The notes: a model not told the origin generated them from the sequence alone. Shown: positions 18,235-26,941, counted from the first letter of the stretch. The stretch: 64,000 nucleotides of DNA from Thiolinea disciformis DSM 14473 (GCF_000371925.1 NZ_AQVE01000001.1:186001-250000), one strand, 5' to 3'. Numbers and translations: made by a program.

Positions 18235-18816
18235 ATGCTCGACGTGAGCGCGGATGGTAAAAAGCGTTGTTTTGGGGGTAGTGCGGGTAAAGAATTTTAC
18301 GCGCATTATCACGATCACGAATGGGCAATGCCGCAGCACGACGATCAGCACTTATTCGAAATGTTGATTTTGGAAGGGGCACAGGCTGGTTTAAGCTGGG
18401 AGACCGTACTCAAAAAGCGTGCAGGTTATCGTGCGGCTTTTCATGATTTCGATGTACAAAAAGTCGCTGCAATGAGTGATGAGGCGCTAGAAAACTGCTT
18501 AAAAAGCCCTACGATTATTCGCAATCGTTTAAAAGTATTTGCTACCCGTAAAAATGCGCAAGTATTTATTAAAATTCAGCAAGAGTTTGGTAGTTTTGAT
18601 TGTTACTTATGGCGATTTGTTGATAATAAACCGATTGTGAATCACTGGAAAACTTTTGCCGAGGTTCCTGTCAGTACAGCGATTAGCGATGCTATTGCAA
18701 AGGATTTAAAGAAGCGTGGGATGACTTTTGTTGGAACGACGATTATCTATGCGTATATGCAAGCCGTGGGTTTAGTCGATGATCATGTGGCAGATTGTTG
18801 GAAGCGTAATCCTTAA
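18235..18816 (+). CDS. tag: DNA-3-methyladenine glycosylase I
   Basis: 193 residues. The Tag zinc site is visible: Cys in KKRCFGG, His in HYHDHEWAMP, and the C-terminal His/Cys of DDHVADCWKR. The HhH-like core contains EGAQAGLSWETVLKKRAGYR and the tight MTFVGTTIIYAYMQAVG. It removes 3-methyladenine from alkylated DNA. Starts 3 bp after speE and ends in a strong terminator, so it is probably cotranscribed with speE. Confidence 0.96.
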   Translation: MLDVSADGKKRCFGGSAGKEFYAHYHDHEWAMPQHDDQHLFEMLILEGAQAGLSWETVLKKRAGYRAAFHDFDVQKVAAMSDEALENCLKSPTIIRNRLKVFATRKNAQVFIKIQQEFGSFDCYLWRFVDNKPIVNHWKTFAEVPVSTAISDAIAKDLKKRGMTFVGTTIIYAYMQAVGLVDDHVADCWKRNP

Positions 18817-18830
18817 AATACTACAAAATA

Positions 18831-18857
18831 AAAAACCGGCTTTTCGCCGGTTTTTTT
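18831..18857. terminator. Bidirectional terminator between tag and dacB
   Basis: Stem ACCGGC/GCCGGT with a 5-nt TTTTC loop, preceded by an A-tract and followed by seven T, between the convergent tag and dacB-like genes. It can serve both strands. Confidence 0.9.
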
Positions 18858-18873
18858 AATAGCCACTTTTGAA

Positions 18874-20610
18874 TTAATAGGCCATCGCGTAATTATTGCG
18901 AGGTCCCCAATAGACCCATTCCACTAATTCATCTTGTGCATCACGCTGAGTGCGCGCTCGTGGGTCATTGTGTAAAACGGACACAATATAAGTTTGACCA
19001 TTCGCGGCTTGTAAATAACCTGCTAAAGCACGCACATCACGCAAAGTGCCGGTTTTAAATTTACCGCGTCCTGTGAGTGGACTACCTTTCATACGATTTT
19101 TGAGTGTGCCATCCACGCCTAATACGGCCAGCGAATTCATAAATTCATTACGATACGGGCTATTATAGGCATCCGCTAATAATTCACCCATGTGGCGCGC
19201 ACTAATACGTTCAATACGGCTTAAACCTGAGCCATTTTCAATGCGTAATTCATCAAAACTCAAACCACGTGACTCAAGAAATTGCCCCACTGCTTGCGCG
19301 CCTTTTTGAGGAGTGCCCGGCGCACCAAATTGTTTGGCTCCAACCGATAATAATAATTGGCGTGCCATAACATTATTACTGTCTTTATTTACTTCCATAA
19401 TAATATCGCGGGCTGGACGTGACATATTAGTATAAACCAATTGGGCATTCGATGGTGTGACACCGCGCACGAATTGGCCATCCATACGACCACGCATTTC
19501 ACCGACCCAAATTTTCCAGAAGCCGCCGAATAAATTGGTATTCAAATCAGCACGGGCACTGGCATTGGTGGGTAAGACTGGACAAATGCGCTCGATTTTG
19601 CCTTTTAAGTTGGTGAATTCATAACAGCCGCCGCGCTCCTGATACAGAATGGCTTCTGGAATCGCATTGTAGCTTGCACCCACATTGCCGTCGAAAGCGC
19701 CTTCGTTAGTATTAGGGACGCTAAAGAAGGTGCTATCTGCAATCAAATTGCCTTTAATGGCGTTGATGCCACGTCCACGTAAGGCTTGGAGTAAGTTGCG
19801 AAAATCATTTTCAGAAAAAGTCGGGTCACCATAGCCTTTAATAATCACATCACCATATAACACGCCACCATTCACCGCACCGGCTGTATAAATCTCGGTC
19901 GGCCAACGATAATCAGGGCCTAATACCCCTAAGGTGGTATAGGTCGTGACTAGCTTCATGGTTGATGCTGGGTTACGTGGCATATCCGCATTGGCGGTTA
20001 ATAAGGCTGGGGCACCGGCTGAAGCAGGGCGTACATAAGCGCTAAAGCCGTGTTCAGCAATACCATCAGCGCGTAATTTTGCGGCCACCACATCTGGCAA
20101 GCGATTAAATTGCCCAGGGCCGGTATACATGCGCCCCGCAGCAAATTGTACGGTGCCAGAGCTAGGCGGTGGTGCCATATTGCGTGGTGGCGCAGGTCGC
20201 ATGATAGGACGCTGAATTAAGCGTGGCGCTTGTGCTATCATGGAGGGTTCTTGTTGGGCTTGGCGCTGCTGTTCTAGAATCGGTGGGCGACGTCTCAAAC
20301 TAGGGCGCGGCATCGTAGCAGAGCGTTCAGTTTGTACCGGTGGTCTAGCTGACGCTTGTTGCTGTGCTTGGCGTCTTGCATTCATAGCAAGTTGTTGCTG
20401 TGCTTCGCGCTGACGTTGTTGCATCGCATATTGTTGTGCGGTCATACCTTGGGCAGGGCGCTGCTGTGTTATATAAGTCGGCGCTTGTGCTTGTGGAATA
20501 TGGCTATTAATAGGTTGAGTTTCTTGTGCCTGTTCTTGCACAGGTGCAGTGCTACAAGCAGCAAGAATCACCGAGCACGCGGTTAGTAATGTAATGCGTG
20601 GAGTCAGCAT
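18874..20610 (-). CDS. dacB: D-alanyl-D-alanine carboxypeptidase/endopeptidase, PBP4 (peptidase S13), predicted lipoprotein
   Basis: 578 residues from the ATG at 20610 (GGGGG ribosome site seven bases upstream; a longer frame to 20646 has none). The S13 active-site triad of motifs is present: SxxK in NPASTMKL, SxN in DSNNVMARQ and KTG in FKTGTLRD. It trims or opens peptidoglycan cross-links in the periplasm. Two differences from E. coli DacB: the N-terminus is a lipobox (SVILAAC), so it is likely anchored to a membrane, and a ~130-residue linker very rich in Gln, Arg, Ala and Pro precedes the enzyme domain. Confidence 0.9.
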   Translation of the reverse strand: MLTPRITLLTACSVILAACSTAPVQEQAQETQPINSHIPQAQAPTYITQQRPAQGMTAQQYAMQQRQREAQQQLAMNARRQAQQQASARPPVQTERSATMPRPSLRRRPPILEQQRQAQQEPSMIAQAPRLIQRPIMRPAPPRNMAPPPSSGTVQFAAGRMYTGPGQFNRLPDVVAAKLRADGIAEHGFSAYVRPASAGAPALLTANADMPRNPASTMKLVTTYTTLGVLGPDYRWPTEIYTAGAVNGGVLYGDVIIKGYGDPTFSENDFRNLLQALRGRGINAIKGNLIADSTFFSVPNTNEGAFDGNVGASYNAIPEAILYQERGGCYEFTNLKGKIERICPVLPTNASARADLNTNLFGGFWKIWVGEMRGRMDGQFVRGVTPSNAQLVYTNMSRPARDIIMEVNKDSNNVMARQLLLSVGAKQFGAPGTPQKGAQAVGQFLESRGLSFDELRIENGSGLSRIERISARHMGELLADAYNSPYRNEFMNSLAVLGVDGTLKNRMKGSPLTGRGKFKTGTLRDVRALAGYLQAANGQTYIVSVLHNDPRARTQRDAQDELVEWVYWGPRNNYAMAY

Positions 20611-20779
20611 GGAAGCCCCCAGATTTTTTGTGAATGACGCAATCATAAAATTAGTTAAATAAATTGGCGAATTCCAAAGACGAACCCTCTTGCGGGTGTT
20701 TCAGCGAAATGTGCCATAGTCGGGTAAACTTTACCTGAATCAATCTTAAAACAGAATGCAAAAAGGGGTTAATCCTGAC

Positions 20780-21586
20780 ATGAAGTGGAATTTATCTGGC
20801 TTATTAGTTGGACTATTCGCCGTCAATACAGCTTATGCCGCCGTCGATTGCGCACAAGTTCGCGCTCGCTATCAGTGCATGGCAAGCGAATACTACCCAT
20901 TACATCTGAGTTTTGATGATGGTCCAGCCCTACAGACCAGTGATGTCTTAAATGTCCTAAAACGTGAAAAGATTTCTGCCACCTTTTTTGTGATTGGCGA
21001 AAAAATTGATTGTGAAAAGATTCAGCAAACTCAATGCACTCAAGGTGAAACTAATTGTCAAGCGCTTAAAGAGTGCCATGATCGTGAGCAGATTATGCAG
21101 CGTGCCGCACGTGAAGGACATACCATTGGCTCACATGGCTATTATCATGTACGCCATTCCGAGCTAGACCCCAATACCATGCGTCAATATGTGAAAATGG
21201 CGATGGATGTGAGCGAACCTTTTTTGAATACCAATCCACCTTTATTTCGTTTGCCGTATGGCGATGGTTGGTTTAATCGTGACAAACAGCCTCAAGTCTT
21301 AAATGCGTTGCGTGATTATGGTTTTCAGCATCTGGCGTGGGAAATGTCATCATTTGATTGGGACGAAAAAAATCAAGCAGGCGATAAGATTATTAGCAAT
21401 GTAATGGAGCAAATGTGTTCGCGTCGTAAAGGTGGCACGGTGCTATTCCACGACGGCATGGACAAAAGTATGCATCAAGGCCGTGTGTTTACCACACAGC
21501 ATTTAGCGGAATGGATTCCTATTATGCGCTGTGTGGCAGACTTCAAGCCGCTTTCGCATTTTGAACCTGAAATAAGAAAACGTTAA
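20780..21586 (+). CDS. Secreted polysaccharide deacetylase (NodB/CE4)
   Basis: 268 residues from the ATG at 20780 (GGGG upstream), with a signal peptide ending in NTAYA. NodB motifs: LSFDDGP (metal Asp), SATFFVIG, the HxxxH metal pair in GSHGYYHVRHSE, RLPYGDG and the C-terminal FHDG. Extra Cys residues in CEKIQQTQCTQGETNCQALKEC suggest disulfides in an inserted loop. It de-N-acetylates or de-O-acetylates a cell-wall or exopolysaccharide; the substrate is unknown. Confidence 0.88.
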   Translation: MKWNLSGLLVGLFAVNTAYAAVDCAQVRARYQCMASEYYPLHLSFDDGPALQTSDVLNVLKREKISATFFVIGEKIDCEKIQQTQCTQGETNCQALKECHDREQIMQRAAREGHTIGSHGYYHVRHSELDPNTMRQYVKMAMDVSEPFLNTNPPLFRLPYGDGWFNRDKQPQVLNALRDYGFQHLAWEMSSFDWDEKNQAGDKIISNVMEQMCSRRKGGTVLFHDGMDKSMHQGRVFTTQHLAEWIPIMRCVADFKPLSHFEPEIRKR

Positions 21587-21600
21587 ATGGGACTTGGCGT

Positions 21601-21623
21601 GAAACCCTGTCAAACAGGGTTTC
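21601..21623. terminator. Hairpin between convergent genes (possible terminator)
   Basis: A perfect 9-bp stem (GAAACCCTG / CAGGGTTTC) with a 5-nt loop, 15 bases after the deacetylase stop codon. The following T-run is missing, so a Rho-independent role is uncertain. Confidence 0.4.
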
Positions 21624-21638
21624 GCTCCAGAAAGCTTA

Positions 21639-21839
21639 TTAAAACGCTGTGCCTGATTTAATGCCCAACTTTTTAAAGATGATGGCGGCTGGACAAAAAC
21701 CCGTAAACGCTGATTGCAGCAGGTTTAATCCCACAAAACCGCTCAGCCAAAGCCAATTCGGGCTGTGATAAACGGCTAGTAATACACTCAACAATACCAT
21801 TGTGCCAGCGAGTGCCATGACCATACGATCAATCGTCAT
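21639..21839 (-). CDS. DUF2892 (YgaP-type) small membrane protein
   Basis: 66 residues with two membrane helices, ending [20 protein letters not shown]. The pattern (N-terminal DRMVMALAG, a central [23 protein letters not shown] with the conserved Cys-Pro) is that of DUF2892, found as the membrane tail of some rhodaneses and as a free-standing protein. Function unknown; the Cys may take part in sulfur or redox chemistry by analogy only. Ribosome site AGGAGCATC at good spacing. Confidence 0.8.
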   Translation of the reverse strand: MTIDRMVMALAGTMVLLSVLLAVYHSPNWLWLSGFVGLNLLQSAFTGFCPAAIIFKKLGIKSGTAF

Positions 21840-21920
21840 CTTGATGCTCCTACTTGTAAGGCTAATTCACAATATTAGAATTTAATTATGAACTGTTTCA
21901 CCTAGTCCGTAAAGTAACTT

Positions 21921-22271
21921 TTACGAGGGACTACACACGCTCAGTTTGCGAATCACTGCTTCTAGCTCGTCCGCTGTCAGTTTACGATTTTGTTTTTTTG
22001 CCTCATCTAAGAGTGCTAAGGCATCTTGCTTGTTTTTTTCCATAATGGAGGCAGCCACCAAGGTAGTTGCAGGGCTTTTGGTAACTGAAGCACTTGGTGC
22101 TGTGCTAGTAGTCTCCGTTTTGGTGGTGGCACTGACAGTGCTCTCTGTGGCGTCTGTTTCGGGGGTTGTGTCAGCCGTTGTTGCGCTGGCATCCTCAACA
22201 GGAACAGCCGCACAGCCCTGTAATACAACACTGCTCACTAAAACTAGCGCCGCCCAATAGCCTAATTTCAT
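21921..22271 (-). CDS. Small lipoprotein with Thr/Ser-rich linker
   Basis: 116 residues from the ATG at 22271 (GGAG at correct spacing). A lipobox VVLQGC (Cys about residue 20) is followed by a 60-residue Thr/Ser/Ala/Glu-rich low-complexity linker and a short helical C-terminus (MEKNKQDALALLDEAKKQ) ending in Cys-Ser-Pro-Ser. No family recognised. A longer frame upstream (to 22373) is judged not used. Confidence 0.65.
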   Translation of the reverse strand: MKLGYWAALVLVSSVVLQGCAAVPVEDASATTADTTPETDATESTVSATTKTETTSTAPSASVTKSPATTLVAASIMEKNKQDALALLDEAKKQNRKLTADELEAVIRKLSVCSPS

Positions 22272-22453
22272 GGGGAACTCCAAATAATTAAGGGATTTGA
22301 TGTGACCGGCTAGAATGCCTGATTCAGAAGGTGAGGAAAAGTCACACAGGCCATTCTTCATCTGAATTGACATGAAATTTATGAACCTGAAGGAATCAGG
22401 TGAGAAAATTTTTTATCTATCTTGAGGCCAGCGATAAAGCGCGGTACAGCGTG

Positions 22454-22484
22454 TTGTTCACAACTTATCCACAGGCTATACACA
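22454..22484. promoter_or_regulatory. Three phased DnaA-box-like 9-mers upstream of nrdA
   Basis: TTGTTCACA (22454), TTATCCACA (22465) and CTATACACA (22476) lie in direct orientation at exact 11-bp steps. The middle one matches the DnaA consensus TTATNCACA fully; the outer two differ by one base each. They lie within the 358-bp gap between the lipoprotein gene and nrdA. DnaA is known to control nrdAB in E. coli, so a regulatory role is reasonable. Confidence 0.55.
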
Positions 22485-22490
22485 GCTTAA

Positions 22491-22538
22491 TGACAATATA
22501 TTGTGCTTGTAGCAGTCTTCAAACACATTCCATTGTGA
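22491..22538. promoter_or_regulatory. Pair of NrdR boxes upstream of nrdA
   Basis: Box 1 (22491-22506) contains the perfect palindrome ACAATATATTGT and matches the NrdR consensus at about 13 of 16 positions. Box 2 (22523-22538, ACACATTCCATTGTGA) matches about 12 of 16. Their centres are 32 bp apart, three helical turns, the normal NrdR box spacing. NrdR represses ribonucleotide reductase genes in response to ATP/dATP. Confidence 0.7.
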
Positions 22539-22629
22539 TTTAAACTATAGGGATAGCTATTCTAGTAAAGAATTTTATTCTCCCATTTATTAATCTTGTT
22601 GCGCTTCTATCGTAGGGGCAGAGGTTTCC

Positions 22630-25600
22630 ATGCAAACGACAAACGCCAAATTGCCGGTGAAGGACGCTATGTCCGTATTATCTACGCCATCGCTTGTGAA
22701 TTCATCAAAATGTAAGGTAATTCGACGTAATGGCGAGGTGACGGAGTTTAATGCCAGCAAGATTCAAATTGCGCTCACCAAAGCGTTTTTAGAGGTAGAA
22801 GGCAGCACAGCCTCCGGTTCTGCGCGGATTCACGACACGGTTAAAAAGCTGACGGAGCAAGTGGCGGAAGCACTGTTACGCCGTATGCCCGATGGTGGCA
22901 TGATCCATATTGAGGATATTCAAGACCAAGTTGAATTAGCGTTAATGCGTGCAGGCGAACATAAAGTAGCCCGTAGTTATGTGTTATACCGTGAAGAGCG
23001 CGCCAAGTTACGCGCCAAAAAAGATAAAAAAGGCAAATCCAAGGTCGATTTGGCGATCAAGGTAAAAACCGAAAATGGTGAGCTTCATCCGCTGGATGAA
23101 GAGCGTTTGCATAAAATTATTGCGGAAGCAGTCGAAGGCTTAGAGGGTGTTAATGCGGCGCAAGTGACTCAAGGCGCATTACGCAATTTATATGATGGTA
23201 TTTCTGAGAAAGAAGTGGCGACAGCGCTGATTATTAGCACGCGCGTTTTGATTGATCACCACCCTAATTATTCACAAGTGGCTGCGCGTATGCTGCTGGA
23301 CAGCCTACGCCGCGAATCTTTAAGTTTTCTGGAGGGGCAAATCACAGAGGCCACACAACATGAGATGCAAGCCCTCTATCCAGAAGCCTTACACAAAGCG
23401 ATTAAGCGCGGTATCGAGGTCAATCTACTCGCTGACGAACTGAGCCGTTTCGATCTAAAAATGTTGGGAGCTGCTATCAAGCCCGAACGCGACTTACAAT
23501 TCAGTTACTTAGGTTTACAAACCCTCTACGACCGCTATTTCTTGCATCATCAAGGCACGCGCTTTGAATTACCACAAGTGTTCTTTATGCGAGTTGCAAT
23601 GGGCTTAGCGATTAATGAAGTGGACCGTGAAACCCGCGCGATTGAATTTTATAATCTGCTATCTAGCTTCGATTTTATGAGTAGCACCCCTACTCTGTTT
23701 AACTCTGGCACCTTACGCCCACAATTATCTTCCTGCTATCTCACCACTGTACCGGATGACCTTGATGGTATTTATGGCGCAATTAAAGACAATGCCTTGC
23801 TGTCTAAATTTGCGGGTGGCTTAGGCAATGACTGGAGTCGTGTACGTGGTATGGGTTCACATATCAAAGGTACCAATGGTAAATCGCAGGGTGTGGTTCC
23901 ATTTTTGAAAGTGGCGAATGACACGGCGGTAGCGGTGAATCAGTGCTTTGCTCCCGATACCTTATTGCACACTGCGGATGGTACAAAAGCGATTCGAGAG
24001 ATCGTGGTCGGTGATTTAGTGCTGGGCATTAGCGGCACTTACCGCGAAGTCAAAAAGGTGATGACCTATAACCAACAAGATCCTATGGTGGCTTTGGATG
24101 TGAAACATTCGATTGAGCCTGTCAAGGTAACGGCTGGCCACCCGTTCTGGGCGATAAAAGGCGTGCCGCTGGAGCAAGCTAATTCACGTACTCGCAAATG
24201 GTTAGAGAGTGGCAAGGTCGAGGCTGCTTGGGTAGATGCGGGTCAATTACAAGCAGGCGATTATGTGGCTCAAGTCATTCCAACTGAAACGGTTATGGTG
24301 AAGGGCTTCACAGACGAGGATGCTCGGCTTTACGGTATTCTGCTCGGCGATGGTCACATGAGCAAAGATGGCATGGAATGGGGTGTTTCTGGTAACCCGC
24401 AACAGGATAGCCATTTGCAATTCGTGTGTGATTATTTAAGCGCACGCGGCATTCATTGCTGGGAAACCGGACGTGGCGAAACCTACCTACAAATTCATTG
24501 GGCGAGTGGTCAAGGTGTAGTGCGTGATGGCACTACAGGGCGGATTGTCGGCGCGGGTGCTGCAACGCTGCCGTTCACTTATAACGACCTTTACAATGCT
24601 AAGGGTGAAAAGCGTATTGCCCGTAAATTTGCGCATTTGCCACGTCCACAAACCCTAGCACTGCTTCAAGGTTTGCTGGAAACCGATGGTGGCGTAAGTC
24701 GTGGTAAAGAAATTTACTTCACTAATACCTCACGTGCGCTGGCGGAAGGCTTACGTTATCAATGTTTACGCTTAGGTGTACCAACGGCGGGGCAATATCG
24801 CGAACGTGATAATGCTCATGCAGGTACACGCTCGGATGGCTCAAAAATTGAATTTACAGGCACCACCAAAGTCTATGACATTCGCATTCCTGCTGTGGCT
24901 GGGATTGCTGAGCTGGTCAATTGCAAAGCCTTAACTAAGCAGAATTGGATTACACACAATGGCTATGTATTTAGTCGGATACGCAGTGTTGAAACCATTC
25001 CTACTGTGCCTTTCGTACTCGATTTAATTGTGGAAGGCGATGAGTCTTACATGACGACGGCTGCATTAGCTCACAATGGTGGCAAAAGAAAAGGCGCCGT
25101 CTGCGCCTATCTCGAAACTTGGCATATCGATATTGAAGATTTCTTAGAGCTACGCAAAAACACGGGTGATGAGCGTCGCCGTACGCACGATATGAACACC
25201 GCCAACTGGATTCCTGATTTGTTCATGAAGCGGGTCGCGGAAGATAAAGAATGGACTTTATTTTCGCCGGATGATGCACCTGATCTGCATGATTTGACTG
25301 GCAAAGCATTTGAGAAGCGCTATGTCGAATATGAAGCTAAAGCAGCGCGTGGCGATCTTAAGTTATTCCGCAAACTGCCAGCCACCCAGCTTTGGCGCAA
25401 GATGCTTGGGATGCTGTTTGAAACCGGTCATCCTTGGATTACGTTTAAAGACCCTTGCAATATTCGCTATACCAATCAGCATGTGGGTGTGGTGCATAGC
25501 TCGAATCTCTGTACTGAAATCACCCTGCACACCACCGACAGCGAAATTGCAGTCTGCAATCTTGGCTCTATTAATCTGGTGGCGCATACCAACAAAGATG

Positions 25601-26637
25601 GCTTGAATCTGGAAAAGCTTGAGCGCACTGTAAATACCGCCATGCGTATGTTGGACAATGTGATTGATTACAATTACTACAGCGTACCACAAGCGCGTAA
25701 ATCGAATTTGCGCCATCGTCCAGTGGGCTTAGGCATTATGGGCTTCCAAGATGCTTTATATATCATGGACTTGCCTTATGCTTCCGAAGCTGCCTTAAGT
25801 TTTGCGGATCAAAGCATGGAAGCCGTATCTTATTTTGCGATTCGTGCGTCCAGTAATTTAGCGGCAGAACGCGGTAAATATCCAAGTTATGAAGGCTCGT
25901 TATGGAGTAAGGGTATTCTGCCGATTGATTCTTTGGAATTATTAGAGCAAGAGCGTGGTGAATACTGCTTTGTAGACAAAACCCAGACTTTGGATTGGGA
26001 CAGCCTACGCCAACAAGTTAAACGTCAAGGTATGCGCAACTCCAACACGATGGCGATTGCTCCGACGGCGACTATTTCTAATATTTGTGGAGTCTCCCAA
26101 TCGATTGAGCCGACTTATCAAAACTTGTTCGTGAAATCGAATCTGTCCGGCGAATTCACGGTGATCAATCCTTATTTAGTTGAGGATTTGAAGGCATTGG
26201 ATATGTGGGATGAGGTAATGATTAACGATCTGAAATATTTCGACGGTTCTGTGCAGCAGTTGGAGCGTGTGCCAGAAGAAATTAAGGCGAAATATGCGAC
26301 CGCGTTTGAAATGGATGCGCGTTGGTTGGTGGAGGCCGCCAGTCGCCGTCAAAAGTGGATCGACCAAGGTCAATCGCTGAATTTGTATATGGCTGAGCCG
26401 AATGGCGCGAAGCTGGATAATTTATATAAATTAGCGTGGGTGCGGGGTCTGAAAACCACCTATTACTTACGTTCGATTGGTGCAACAGGCGCGGAAAAGC
26501 TGAATGAAACCTCAACCACCACACCCGTGGTGGAGAAAAAACCCGTATTGAAAGTTGCAACGTCGATGTTGGAGGTGGGATCGGCAGCACCGAAAGCGTG
26601 CTCGTTGTTGGATCCTGATTGCGAAGCGTGTCAGTAG
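22630..26637 (+). CDS. nrdA: Ribonucleoside-diphosphate reductase alpha subunit, class I, intein-containing precursor
   Basis: 1335 codons; 957 residues remain if the intein is removed. Two ATP-cone regions lie at the N-terminus (VIRRNGEVTEFNASKI and ENGELHPLDEERL). The catalytic barrel follows: redox Cys in LSSCYLTT (residue 369), catalytic NLCTEI (Cys 961, or 583 without the intein), the partner Cys in IAVCNLGSIN, and the C-terminal shuttle pair CEAC. It makes dNDPs with NrdB. The intein interrupts between VNQ and GGKRKG. ATG has AGAGG six bases upstream. DnaA-like and NrdR boxes lie upstream and a strong terminator downstream. Confidence 0.96.
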   Translation: MQTTNAKLPVKDAMSVLSTPSLVNSSKCKVIRRNGEVTEFNASKIQIALTKAFLEVEGSTASGSARIHDTVKKLTEQVAEALLRRMPDGGMIHIEDIQDQVELALMRAGEHKVARSYVLYREERAKLRAKKDKKGKSKVDLAIKVKTENGELHPLDEERLHKIIAEAVEGLEGVNAAQVTQGALRNLYDGISEKEVATALIISTRVLIDHHPNYSQVAARMLLDSLRRESLSFLEGQITEATQHEMQALYPEALHKAIKRGIEVNLLADELSRFDLKMLGAAIKPERDLQFSYLGLQTLYDRYFLHHQGTRFELPQVFFMRVAMGLAINEVDRETRAIEFYNLLSSFDFMSSTPTLFNSGTLRPQLSSCYLTTVPDDLDGIYGAIKDNALLSKFAGGLGNDWSRVRGMGSHIKGTNGKSQGVVPFLKVANDTAVAVNQCFAPDTLLHTADGTKAIREIVVGDLVLGISGTYREVKKVMTYNQQDPMVALDVKHSIEPVKVTAGHPFWAIKGVPLEQANSRTRKWLESGKVEAAWVDAGQLQAGDYVAQVIPTETVMVKGFTDEDARLYGILLGDGHMSKDGMEWGVSGNPQQDSHLQFVCDYLSARGIHCWETGRGETYLQIHWASGQGVVRDGTTGRIVGAGAATLPFTYNDLYNAKGEKRIARKFAHLPRPQTLALLQGLLETDGGVSRGKEIYFTNTSRALAEGLRYQCLRLGVPTAGQYRERDNAHAGTRSDGSKIEFTGTTKVYDIRIPAVAGIAELVNCKALTKQNWITHNGYVFSRIRSVETIPTVPFVLDLIVEGDESYMTTAALAHNGGKRKGAVCAYLETWHIDIEDFLELRKNTGDERRRTHDMNTANWIPDLFMKRVAEDKEWTLFSPDDAPDLHDLTGKAFEKRYVEYEAKAARGDLKLFRKLPATQLWRKMLGMLFETGHPWITFKDPCNIRYTNQHVGVVHSSNLCTEITLHTTDSEIAVCNLGSINLVAHTNKDGLNLEKLERTVNTAMRMLDNVIDYNYYSVPQARKSNLRHRPVGLGIMGFQDALYIMDLPYASEAALSFADQSMEAVSYFAIRASSNLAAERGKYPSYEGSLWSKGILPIDSLELLEQERGEYCFVDKTQTLDWDSLRQQVKRQGMRNSNTMAIAPTATISNICGVSQSIEPTYQNLFVKSNLSGEFTVINPYLVEDLKALDMWDEVMINDLKYFDGSVQQLERVPEEIKAKYATAFEMDARWLVEAASRRQKWIDQGQSLNLYMAEPNGAKLDNLYKLAWVRGLKTTYYLRSIGATGAEKLNETSTTTPVVEKKPVLKVATSMLEVGSAAPKACSLLDPDCEACQ
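23944..25077 (+). mobile_element. Intein with LAGLIDADG homing endonuclease, inside nrdA
   Basis: In-frame insertion of 378 codons (residues 439-816 of the precursor). Hint blocks: N1 CFAPDTLLHTADG with Cys1; block B VKVTAGHPFW (Thr63, His66); block F DLIVEGDESYMTTAALAHN ending in His-Asn. Between them are two dodecapeptide motifs, LYGILLGDGH (Asp136) and LLQGLLETDGG (Asp248), so the endonuclease is of the LAGLIDADG (DOD) type and looks intact. The residue after Asn is Gly (GGKRKG), not Cys, Ser or Thr, which is unusual for a splicing intein. Boundaries follow from the flanking NrdA sequence, which reads NQ + GGKRKG without gap. Confidence 0.93.
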
Positions 26638-26652
26638 TGAACTAATTTTTGG

Positions 26653-26695
26653 GAATCCAATATTTCTTTATGGTCTCAATATTGGATTCTTTTTT
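26653..26695 (+). terminator. Rho-independent terminator of nrdA
   Basis: A 12-bp perfect stem (GAATCCAATATT / AATATTGGATTC) with a 13-nt loop, followed by a run of T, 16 bases past the nrdA stop codon. It implies that nrdB is not simply cotranscribed with nrdA unless by read-through. Confidence 0.88.
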
Positions 26696-26719
26696 AAGTT
26701 GAGACCTAGGATTAAATCA

Positions 26720-26941
26720 ATGGTAGATACCCATAGAGTATTGTCACATGAAGATGGCTGGTGTGTTAAAAGAGATGGTGCTAGTCGAGCATCAGGTGTT
26801 TATGAAACTCAGAAAGAAGCTATTGCTGCTGGCAGAGTAATTAGCCGTAATCAAGAAACAGAGTTAGCTATTCATAAACGTAACAGTGTTATAGATAGGC
26901 GCGACAGTCATGGTAATGACCCCTATCCACCTAAAGGCTAA
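26720..26941 (+). CDS. DUF2188 small protein
   Basis: 73 residues from the ATG at 26720, with AGGA eight bases upstream. The sequence THRVLSHEDGWCVKRDGA, then ASGVYETQKEAIAAGRVISRNQ and a C-terminal IHKRNSVIDRRDSHGNDP, fits DUF2188, a family of small proteins of unknown function. It stands alone between nrdA and nrdB, bounded by the nrdA terminator and a hairpin, so it may have its own promoter. Longer open frames across the 3' end of nrdA are not believed. Confidence 0.75.
   Translation: MVDTHRVLSHEDGWCVKRDGASRASGVYETQKEAIAAGRVISRNQETELAIHKRNSVIDRRDSHGNDPYPPKG

Noticed and set aside
22454-22484. Chromosomal origin (oriC) because of the DnaA-like boxes
   Set aside because: Only three boxes, only one perfect, no adjoining AT-rich unwinding region or dnaA/gidA-type neighbours, and a better explanation as nrdA regulation.
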